A stretch of DNA of 41,680 nucleotides. Source: Planctomycetota bacterium. GTDB taxonomy: Bacteria > Planctomycetota > Planctomycetia > Pirellulales > Pirellulaceae. The position numbers were made by a program, and so were the translations under genes. Shown here in pieces: positions 35,365-41,680 of this stretch; positions within the stretch are counted from its first letter, which is position 1, and each line of letters begins with the position of its first letter. The stretch is taken from assembly GCA_014381825.1 (NCBI GenBank), contig JACNKX010000101.1, positions 114,553 through 156,232 of the forward strand, in the 5' to 3' direction. The notes under the pieces are model-generated. The model saw nothing but the letters and a program-made list of their open reading frames with translations. It searched no databases and was not told where the DNA came from.

Positions 35365-35637
35365 TTACGAATAGACATACCCGCATTCGCATTCTTTTCG
35401 ACGCACGTGTGCCTCGGCTCCACACTTGGGGCACTTCTTCTTTGTCCAAGTAGAAGGCTTGGGCTTGTCGGCCTCCAGCTTCCGCTCTTCTTTCAGTTTC
35501 TCGGCCCGCGCCGCATCGGCCCGCTGAACCGAGCATTGCGGATGAATACCATCGTGCGAATAGGTTTGTGTGCCGCAAACGGGGCAGACCTTGCCTTTCG
35601 GCTGGGAAGGCCAAGGGGTGGGTTTCTTTTCACTCAT
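35365..35637 (-). CDS. Small double zinc-ribbon protein
   Basis: The 90-residue protein starts MSEKKPTPWPSQPKGK. It has two Cys clusters: C18-x2-C21 with His32 and C35 (VCPVCGTQTYSHDGIHPQC), and C69-x2-C72 with C83-x-C85 (CPKCGAEAHVRRKECECGY). A charged, Ala/Glu/Lys-rich helix (38-60) joins them. Such pairs bind one zinc each and often bind nucleic acid or protein, but I cannot name a function. GGAGAT about 9 bases upstream fixes the start at 35637; a longer frame from 35673 lacks this. It is on its own between the PQQ gene and acs. Confidence 0.85.
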   Translation of the reverse strand: MSEKKPTPWPSQPKGKVCPVCGTQTYSHDGIHPQCSVQRADAARAEKLKEERKLEADKPKPSTWTKKKCPKCGAEAHVRRKECECGYVYS

Positions 35638-36083
35638 TCGGCGACATCTCCAGCCACTTAAATCTCCAGCCACCTACGCACCGCTCGTTCCGAGACAACG
35701 TTTCGCCCGAGACACCGTGTGTATCGATACAGGCACCACTCGCAGCGAGCGGCAACTTCGCAAAGAGTCTTAGACGACGCTCGGCGATCCAAGCGTCCAG
35801 TCAGATCGAGCGTGCGGCGGGAACCGACCGAAACCCGGCTTCCGTCTCGTTCCTCGTGAGGGCGTGAGCTAACGATCTAGTTACGCGACGCGAGAAGCAA
35901 CAGCAAGAAGAAAGGAAAAAACCACACATCTCAGTCTCTATCTTACGGCGTGATCCCGAGTGAGTCTATGGAAACCTTGGGTGATTGTTCACGCGGGGCA
36001 TGTTCGCTCGGCCAACACGCGCACTTTTATAGAGCGATAAGGCCATGCATGTGTCTGTGGGGCCGCCGTGCCACAGGCCGTGG
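35638..36083. other. Intergenic region with palindromes, no gene
   Basis: About 446 bases separate the zinc-ribbon start from the acs stop. Besides the 12-base palindrome at 35720 and the GC-rich palindromic element at 36055, it has a purine-rich stretch (35890-35920) and no supported frame. Divergence of the zinc-ribbon gene away from acs means its promoter must lie here. Confidence 0.6.
35720..35731. promoter_or_regulatory. 12-base palindrome, candidate operator
   Basis: TGTATCGATACA is a perfect 12-base palindrome 83 bases upstream of the zinc-ribbon start. Its position and symmetry suit a dimeric repressor, but a single copy of this length can arise by chance. Confidence 0.35.
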
Positions 36084-36084
36084 C
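36055..36084. repeat. GC-rich palindromic element at the acs stop
   Basis: CTGTGG at 36055-36060 pairs with CCACAG at 36071-36076, and an overlapping hairpin GCCAC-AGGCC-GTGGC lies at 36070-36084, touching the acs stop codon. The two stems share bases and are mutually exclusive. No T tract follows on the minus strand. It resembles REP-type sequence placed at gene ends and may protect or end the acs mRNA. Confidence 0.6.
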
Positions 36085-38048
36085 TACTCCTCGTCGTCTC
36101 GAAGCTTGGCCAAGACGCTGTAGTCTTCCAGCGTCGAGGTATCACCGGCGATGTCGGCGTTGCCGGACGCGATGTCGCGGAGCAGCCGTCGCATGATCTT
36201 ACCGCTGCGAGTCTTCGGCAGCGCGCTGGTGAAGCGAATGTCGTCAGGCTGTGCGAGTGCTCCGATTTCCTTCCGGACGTGTTGCTTCAACTCTTGGCGG
36301 AGTTCTTCGGTCGGCTGCGCATCGCCCTTGATCGAGACAAAGACAGCGATCGCTTGCCCTTTGATCTCATCCGGGCGACCAACGGCGGCGGCTTCGGCGA
36401 CCTTGTCGTGGCTGACGAGGGCGCTTTCGACTTCGATCGTGCTTAGGCGATGTCCGGACACGTTGATGACGTCGTCAATTCGGCCCATGATCCAGTAGTA
36501 ACCATCATCATCCTGTCGCGCGTTGTCGCCGGTCAGATACTTGCCGGGAACCTTTGTCCAATACTGCTCGTTGTATCGCTCTTCGTCGCCCCAAATGCCG
36601 CGCAGCATTCCAGGCCAAGGGTGCGAAACGCAGAGCATGCCGCCGTTGTTCTTGGGTACTTCCTGGAGCTCTTCATCGACGATCGAAGGGATCACACCGG
36701 GCAGGGGCTTTGTGCAACTGCCAGGCTTCGTCGGAATTGCACCGGGAAGCGGCGACATCATGATGCCGCCGGTTTCTGTCTGCCACCAGGTATCCACGAT
36801 CGGACAGCGTTCGCCGCCGATCTTCTTGTGATACCACATCCAAGCTTCCGGATTGATTCCTTCGCCGACAGTGCCAAGCAAGCGAAGGCTTGAAAGGTCA
36901 TGCTTCTCGACGTGCTCGTCGCCCCACTTGATGAACGCTCGGATTGCGGTCGGGGCTGTGTAGAGAATGTTAACCTTGTGCTTTTCGATCAGCTCCCAAA
37001 AACGATCGTCTCCTGGCCAGTTCGGCGCGCCTTCGTACATCATTACGGTCGACCCAGCTGCCAACGGGCCATACGCAACATAGCTGTGTCCCGTGATCCA
37101 GCCGCAATCAGCCGTACACCAGAAGATGTCTTCGTCACGATGATCGAAGACCCATTCAAAGGTCTTCTTGGCCCACAGGTTATAGCCGGCGGTCGTGTGC
37201 TTGATGCCTTTTGGTTTACCGGTCGAGCCGCTCGTATAGAGAATAAATAGCGGCGCTTCGCTGTCGAGTTGTTCAGCCGGGCAATCGGTTGATGCCCCGG
37301 CCATCACATCATGCCACCAGACGTCTCGTCCGTCCTGCATGGTGACTTCGTTGCCAATGCGCTTAAGCACGACACACTTCTCGACAGTCGGCGATTTTGC
37401 AAGTGCTTCATCAACGACCGACTTCAGCTCCAATTGCTTCCCGCGCCGCCAAGCGGCGTCGGCGGTCAGCTGAATCTTGGCGTTAGCGTCATTGTTGCGG
37501 TCCGCGATCGCTTCTGCCGAAAAGCCTGCGAAGATCACAGAATGCACGGCACCAATCCGAGCACATGCTTGCATCGCCACGACCAACTCGGGCGTCATCG
37601 GCATATAGATCGAGACGACATCGCCTTGCTTCACGCCAAGCGACTTCAATGCGTTCGCGAACTTGCAGACTTCTTGATGCAGTTGCTGGTACGTCAACGT
37701 TCGCGTATCACCCGGTTCGCCTTCCCAGATGATCGCCGCTTTGTTGCGGCGAGCTGTTGTGAGGTGAGCATCGATACAGTTGTACGACACGTTGGTCTTA
37801 CCGCCGACGAACCACTTGACGTTTGGCGCGTCCCACTCAAGCACAGTATCGTATGGCTCGAACCAATGCAGCTCTTCCTTCGCCAGCTTGTCCCAAAACG
37901 CTTCCGGATCGGCCTTCGCCTCGTCGTACAGCTGTTGGTAAGCCTCCATCGAGCCAATCGCGGACCTCGACGCAAACTCTTCGCTGGCGGGAAAGAGTCG
38001 GTCTTCGGTCATGACAGTATCGATTTGGCCGCTGCTACTCTCAGACAT
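36084..38048 (-). CDS. acs: Acetyl-coenzyme A synthetase
   Basis: The 654-residue protein matches the usual AMP-forming acetyl-CoA synthetase length and order. [18 protein letters not shown] (79-96) is the family N-terminal signature; the phosphate-binding loop [11 protein letters not shown] is at 271-281; WWQTETGG (near 425) is the acetyl-pocket motif; [20 protein letters not shown] and the hinge follow; and the catalytic Lys is K617 in [15 protein letters not shown], the lysine regulated by acetylation in other bacteria. It makes acetyl-CoA from acetate, ATP and CoA in the cytoplasm, and so feeds the TCA cycle from acetate freed by deacetylases or fermentation. AAGGAAT lies 8 bases ahead of the start. 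A strong promoter is 61 bases upstream. It is a single-gene unit. Confidence 0.97.
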   Translation of the reverse strand: MSESSSGQIDTVMTEDRLFPASEEFASRSAIGSMEAYQQLYDEAKADPEAFWDKLAKEELHWFEPYDTVLEWDAPNVKWFVGGKTNVSYNCIDAHLTTARRNKAAIIWEGEPGDTRTLTYQQLHQEVCKFANALKSLGVKQGDVVSIYMPMTPELVVAMQACARIGAVHSVIFAGFSAEAIADRNNDANAKIQLTADAAWRRGKQLELKSVVDEALAKSPTVEKCVVLKRIGNEVTMQDGRDVWWHDVMAGASTDCPAEQLDSEAPLFILYTSGSTGKPKGIKHTTAGYNLWAKKTFEWVFDHRDEDIFWCTADCGWITGHSYVAYGPLAAGSTVMMYEGAPNWPGDDRFWELIEKHKVNILYTAPTAIRAFIKWGDEHVEKHDLSSLRLLGTVGEGINPEAWMWYHKKIGGERCPIVDTWWQTETGGIMMSPLPGAIPTKPGSCTKPLPGVIPSIVDEELQEVPKNNGGMLCVSHPWPGMLRGIWGDEERYNEQYWTKVPGKYLTGDNARQDDDGYYWIMGRIDDVINVSGHRLSTIEVESALVSHDKVAEAAAVGRPDEIKGQAIAVFVSIKGDAQPTEELRQELKQHVRKEIGALAQPDDIRFTSALPKTRSGKIMRRLLRDIASGNADIAGDTSTLEDYSVLAKLRDDEE

Positions 38049-38108
38049 CCTGTGAATTCCTTGTTGCGATGTTGCGTGCTGCCGTCTTCATTGGCAATTG
38101 GAAGCCCG

Positions 38109-38137
38109 ATTCTAGGGCTGCAGAATTGGAGTGTCAA
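38109..38137 (-). promoter_or_regulatory. Near-consensus sigma-70 promoter of acs
   Basis: On the minus strand TTGACA (38137-38132) and TAGAAT (38114-38109) are separated by exactly 17 bases, 61 bases before the acs start. AGCCC and GGGCT form an inverted repeat across the -10 box (38103-38119, 7-base centre), so a regulator could bind there. Confidence 0.75.
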
Positions 38138-38266
38138 CGAAACGTCACAGTCTCGCAGCGTTATCTACTTTGCCTGAGACGCAGGGATTAATGTGATGGT
38201 CAATCGCTGATCATTGCTGCGAAGTGCGAGTAGACGACCGTTTGCATCGCTTCGAACGGAACGAGC

Positions 38267-39661
38267 TTAGACTTCTGCACCCGAATAGAGTGGCGTAATC
38301 ACTTCGCCGCGATTCAGCCGTACTGGGCGATTGAAACGATCGCGAACTTCAGCATCCGGCGGGATGCCGAGCGATTGATACACGGTCGCGCCGATGTCGA
38401 TTGGCGAATAGGCCTTGGTGACAGGATAAGCTCCGGTCGCATCCGATCGACCGATCACTTGGCCTCCGCGTACGCCGGCTCCAGCGAACATGGCGAAGAA
38501 GCAAGGTCCCCAGTGGTCGCGTCCTTTGCCCTTGTTGATCTTTGGCGTTCGGCCAAACTCGCCCAGCATCATCACAAGCGTTTCGTCGAGCATGCCTCGT
38601 GATTCAAGGTCGTCGAGCAGTGTCGCGACGCCTTGATCTAGCGGTGGCAAAAGCCGGTCTTTGAGCGTCGGGAAGATGTTGCCGTGGTTGTCCCACGTCT
38701 GGACGGCACCGATGTTTGTTTGCACAACTGGCACGCCAACTTCGATCAGTCGGCGGGCGAGCAACAACGACTGGCCTGTCGTGTTGCGGCCGTACGCGTC
38801 GCGCATCTTGTCGTCTTCGCGTTCTAATTGGAAGGCTTCCGAGAAACGGCTGGACGTCAAGATCGAGAACGCTAAGTCCTGTTCGCCCGTCAGCCGCCTT
38901 GCCACTGCCACCTCTGATAACCGGTCGCGTTGCTGATTGAAATCACTTACCAACGACCTCCGGTTGTCCAAACGCTGGACATCGAGACCCGCGGCGAGCG
39001 TGAGATTGTCAACTCGAAAATCTTCTTTGTTCGGGTCGCCGGTGATCTGCCACGGATCATACTTCGGGCCGATGAGGCCAGCATGTTGGCCGGGCCACGT
39101 GAGCGCGCCTTGCCACAAGTAAGTTGGCAAATTGACGCCGCTAGGGATACCGTCGTTGCGAGGCCGCAAGTAGGCACAGCCCGCGGCATAGGACGGCCAG
39201 TCGTCACGGGAAGCTACTTTGTCGAAGAAGCCGCCGGGCTGTAACTCGCCGGTCAGCACGTAATGCGTCGACATCAAATGATTGTTATCGCCGTGTGACA
39301 AGCTGCGAATGACGGCGTATTTTTCGGCTCGCTTTGCCAACTGCGGAAGATGCTCACAGACGTGTAGTCCCGGTACCGACGTCGCGATGGGATTGAACTC
39401 GCCTCGCACTTCGGCGGGCGCGTCGGGCTTCATGTCAAACGTGTCGTGATGGCTAGCCGCGCCTGTCAAGAAGACGATCAACACTTGTTTCGGTTTGTGC
39501 GGCAGCAGTTCGACTTCGCGACCAGTTTCTGCTGCGCGCGTGCGTCTTGCCAAGGCCGAAGGCAACCCAACGCCCAGCAATCCAGAATACCCGACCTGCA
39601 ACAACTCGCGACGAGTCATTCCAATTCGATGCTGGTGACGTGGATAGGCGGGAATCGACAT
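38267..39661 (-). CDS. DUF1501 protein, Tat-exported
   Basis: The 464-residue protein has a twin-arginine signal, GMTRRELLQVGYSGLLGVGL (14-33). The DUF1501 core runs [121 protein letters not shown] with GRDHW at 380-384, and FAGAGVRGGQVIGRSD. It is of the GRDHW subtype and close in its wording to the DUF1501 gene that diverges from it across 213 bases; the two look like paralogues. The usual G-G-x-S-H is here GAASHH. Reaction unknown. Confidence 0.94.
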   Translation of the reverse strand: MSIPAYPRHQHRIGMTRRELLQVGYSGLLGVGLPSALARRTRAAETGREVELLPHKPKQVLIVFLTGAASHHDTFDMKPDAPAEVRGEFNPIATSVPGLHVCEHLPQLAKRAEKYAVIRSLSHGDNNHLMSTHYVLTGELQPGGFFDKVASRDDWPSYAAGCAYLRPRNDGIPSGVNLPTYLWQGALTWPGQHAGLIGPKYDPWQITGDPNKEDFRVDNLTLAAGLDVQRLDNRRSLVSDFNQQRDRLSEVAVARRLTGEQDLAFSILTSSRFSEAFQLEREDDKMRDAYGRNTTGQSLLLARRLIEVGVPVVQTNIGAVQTWDNHGNIFPTLKDRLLPPLDQGVATLLDDLESRGMLDETLVMMLGEFGRTPKINKGKGRDHWGPCFFAMFAGAGVRGGQVIGRSDATGAYPVTKAYSPIDIGATVYQSLGIPPDAEVRDRFNRPVRLNRGEVITPLYSGAEV

Positions 39662-39833
39662 CGGAGTTCCTTCGATGCGCGGCGATGTGTGTTTCTGTCA
39701 GGCAGGCAAACGGCAGCTTTCACCGTTTGTATCGGCATGGCACAGGTTTGATTCTAGTCGAATCCCGCCCATTTCGCGATACGGAGCTGATGTGCCACCA
39801 TGACTTCGCGCTGTCGTGCGGCATTCGATCAGT

Positions 39834-39839
39834 TATACT
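39834..39839 (+). promoter_or_regulatory. Candidate -10 box for the rightward DUF1501 gene
   Basis: TATACT lies 35 bases ahead of the start codon; the -35 position (CTGTCG, 17 bases upstream) matches only half the consensus. This is a weak call. Confidence 0.35.
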
Positions 39840-39874
39840 GCAAGCCCGCCATCGCATCCTACCGGAGCACTCGA

Positions 39875-41275
39875 ATGAATCGCCTCGACACGCCACGGTT
39901 CATCAATCGTCGCCAGATTCTGAAAGGCACCGCTGCAGGGGCTTTAAGTGCAACTCTTGCGAGCAGCGGAGCTGCCGCAGACCGCCCTACCGCTAAGTCT
40001 GTCATCTTCGTTTTTCTCACCGGCGGCATCTCGCATATCGACACCTTCGACATGAAGCCGGAAGCCCCCGATGGGATTCGCGGCGAGTTCGGTTCGATCG
40101 CGACGAGAACGCCCGGGGTGCAAGTCTGTGAACACTTGCCGTTGCTCGCACAACGCAGCGAGATGTGGTCGCAGCTTCGTTCGATGGCGACGGACAGCAG
40201 CGGGCACGAGCCAGCGTGTCACATGATGTTGACGGGCCGCCGCGATCTGCCAATCGGCTTCAGTGTGAACGACTCGCCAAGTCCGAACGAATGGCCGACG
40301 ATCCCCTCGGTCATCACGTACTCGCTCCGCAATACAAAGCTCCCACCCGCAGCGGTCCTGCCTGAACCGAGCGTGAATGAAGCCGGGCGTGTGCGCCCGG
40401 GCCAATACGCCGGTCGCATGGGCAGCCAGTGGGAAGCGTGGCATATCGACATCGCAGCCAAATGCCCGCTGGGAAATGGTGCCTGCCCGGATTGTTTTCG
40501 TTTCGAGGGAACTCCTTTCGAACACGCGGCCAACGCGATCTATGACGTTCCGGTCTTGTCGTTGCCCGAAGGTGGTCACTCGCGATTCGCCGGTCGAGTC
40601 GGACTACTTGACTACATCCATCAGCAACAACGTTCATTGGTTCGTCGCTCCGAAGTTGGCAAATTTGACCGACAACGACGACAAGCGGTGAATGTACTGA
40701 CAGATCCGAAGACCAGCAGTGCGTTCGACATCGAGAATGCCGATCAGGCGACTCAGGAGCGATACGGCAAGAACAAGTTCGGGCTGTCGCTATTGATGGC
40801 GAAGCGGCTTGTGGAGGCAGGTGTTAAGTATGTGCAAGTCAATCTCGGCAAGAACTCATCGTGGGACACGCATCGCCGCAACTTCGTCAACCTGAAAGAC
40901 AACCTGCTGCCGCCCATGGATCGAGGAATGTCGGCGATGCTCGACGATCTTACCGAGAGCGGGCTGATCGACGACACGCTTGTTATTATGACTGGCGAGT
41001 TTGGTCGAACACCGAAGATCAACAAAGACGCGGGCCGTGATCATTGGGGACCGACGAATACGGTGTTGTTCGCTGGCGGTGGAGTTCAAGGCGGTCGAGT
41101 GCTCGGCGCGACAGATCATATCGCTGGGGAAGTGACCGACTTCCGCCAGACGCCCGAGAATCTTTCCGCCACGATGTACGAGGCACTTGGCATTCCTCGA
41201 GACGCTCATTGGGCCGACGTCGATGGGCGGCCGCATGCTGTTTATCACGGCGTGCCGATCACAGGTTTGACTTAA
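39875..41275 (+). CDS. DUF1501 protein, Tat-exported, upstream of a sulfatase
   Basis: The 466-residue protein has a twin-arginine signal, [20 protein letters not shown]. The DUF1501 core runs [121 protein letters not shown] with GRDHW at 387-391, and [22 protein letters not shown] about 8 bases ahead of 39875 fixes the start; a frame from 39800 would hide the signal. It is 11 bases ahead of the sulfatase gene, so the two are co-transcribed. Since DUF1501 and sulfatases share a fold superfamily, they may act on related sulfated or phosphorylated substrates; that is inference. Confidence 0.94.
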   Translation: MNRLDTPRFINRRQILKGTAAGALSATLASSGAAADRPTAKSVIFVFLTGGISHIDTFDMKPEAPDGIRGEFGSIATRTPGVQVCEHLPLLAQRSEMWSQLRSMATDSSGHEPACHMMLTGRRDLPIGFSVNDSPSPNEWPTIPSVITYSLRNTKLPPAAVLPEPSVNEAGRVRPGQYAGRMGSQWEAWHIDIAAKCPLGNGACPDCFRFEGTPFEHAANAIYDVPVLSLPEGGHSRFAGRVGLLDYIHQQQRSLVRRSEVGKFDRQRRQAVNVLTDPKTSSAFDIENADQATQERYGKNKFGLSLLMAKRLVEAGVKYVQVNLGKNSSWDTHRRNFVNLKDNLLPPMDRGMSAMLDDLTESGLIDDTLVIMTGEFGRTPKINKDAGRDHWGPTNTVLFAGGGVQGGRVLGATDHIAGEVTDFRQTPENLSATMYEALGIPRDAHWADVDGRPHAVYHGVPITGLT

Positions 41276-41286
41276 GGATGACTGCA

Positions 41287-41680
41287 ATGATGCGTTTCGC
41301 GACGGTGTTCCTGATCACGGTGTTCCTGATCACGGCGCTTCCGTTAACGCTAGTCCAAAAGGCTGTATCGGCTGAATCAAAGCGGCAACCGAATGTGGTC
41401 GTGATTCTGACGGATGATCAAGGCTGGGGTGACTTGAGCGTTAACGGGAACACAAATCTAGACACACCGAATATCGACTCGTTGGCTCGCGATGGAGTTA
41501 CGCTCGAGCACTTCTATGTGTGCCAAGTGTGTGCGCCGACTCGGGCCGAGTTTCTGACCGGTCGTTACTATCCACGTACGGGCGTCAGTGGCGTAAGTCG
41601 AGGGCAAGGTCGACTGAACTACGACGAGACGACCATCGCCGACATATTCAAGGCCGAAGGCTATGCGACGGGTTGCTTTG
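41287..41680 (+). CDS. Type I sulfatase, N-terminal part
   Basis: The gene is cut by the right edge after 131 codons. A signal peptide [20 protein letters not shown] is followed by [16 protein letters not shown], the start of the sulfatase fold with the metal-binding DD, then [13 protein letters not shown] and [21 protein letters not shown] is the C-x-P-S/T-R site in which Cys becomes formylglycine, the catalytic residue, so an active sulfatase needing the anaerobic or Cys-type maturation enzyme is expected. The signal peptide contains VFLIT twice, from a 15-base tandem duplication. AAGGA overlaps the previous stop and is 8 bases ahead of the ATG at 41287; ATG at 41278 is an alternative. Confidence 0.93.
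   Translation, partial: MMRFATVFLITVFLITALPLTLVQKAVSAESKRQPNVVVILTDDQGWGDLSVNGNTNLDTPNIDSLARDGVTLEHFYVCQVCAPTRAEFLTGRYYPRTGVSGVSRGQGRLNYDETTIADIFKAEGYATGCF

Noticed and set aside
37311-38177. Plus-strand frame of 288 codons
   Set aside because: Long only because it mirrors acs; acs has every catalytic motif and this frame has none.
39944-40579. Minus-strand frame of 211 codons
   Set aside because: Antisense to the rightward DUF1501 gene; composition is that of a shadow frame.

Overview
The window looks like a chromosomal segment of a planctomycete, most likely from the Pirellulales/Rhodopirellula side of the phylum; that placement is an inference from gene content. The evidence is five DUF1501 proteins, one large PSD1-type cytochrome protein (Planctomycete cytochrome C domains plus DUF1549 and DUF1553), an exported Tat-signal Gfo/Idh/MocA oxidoreductase, a DUF1080 protein, a sulfatase, an ECF-type sigma factor and a PQQ-like propeller with EF-hands. 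Coding density is high and most genes are on the minus strand. There is one intact tRNA, tRNA-Leu(CAG), and no rRNA, CRISPR array or intact insertion sequence.

Layout. 1-2575 (minus): a probable sugar cassette, Tat-exported oxidoreductase to DUF1080 lectin-like hydrolase (start and stop overlap as ATGA) to a sodium/solute symporter cut by the window edge. 2576-3735: a gene-poor scar with a tRNA 3'-end-like motif and fragments that may be decayed mobile DNA. 3736-5787: a hybrid sensor histidine kinase. 5951-6119: tRNA-Leu with its promoter and terminator. 6130-10890: divergent DUF885 hydrolase and a two-enzyme fusion, N-acyl-D-amino-acid deacylase plus M19 dipeptidase. 11010-16320: an oxidoreductase divergent from an MFS transporter, PHP/DUF3604 enzyme and oxidoreductase operon, probably uptake and oxidation of a nucleoside- or sugar-like compound. 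16376-23481 (minus): a tight operon of PSD1 cytochrome protein, two DUF1501 proteins and a secreted beta-propeller glycosidase-like protein. 23540-26742: small and housekeeping genes (DUF3592, AIM24 family, methyltransferase, glutathione peroxidase). 26938-28866: a TPR, glycosyltransferase-like and DUF6165 fusion. 29285-31256: sigma factor facing a DUF1501 gene. 31459-35188: a secreted glycosidase-like protein and a PQQ/EF-hand propeller. 35365-38048: a small zinc-ribbon protein and acetyl-CoA synthetase acs with a near-consensus promoter. 38267-41680: divergent DUF1501 genes, the rightward one followed after 11 bases by a sulfatase cut by the window end.

Taken together the window suggests exported polysaccharide and cell-envelope breakdown (sulfatase, glycosidase-like proteins, DUF1080, peptidases) feeding oxidoreductases, transporters and acetate activation. 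I did not find a clearly new defence or mobile system. The items most worth following are the deacylase-dipeptidase fusion, the TPR-GT-DUF6165 fusion, the operon with two different DUF1501 subtypes, three long palindromic intergenic elements, and the possible integration scar at 2.6-3.7 kb.
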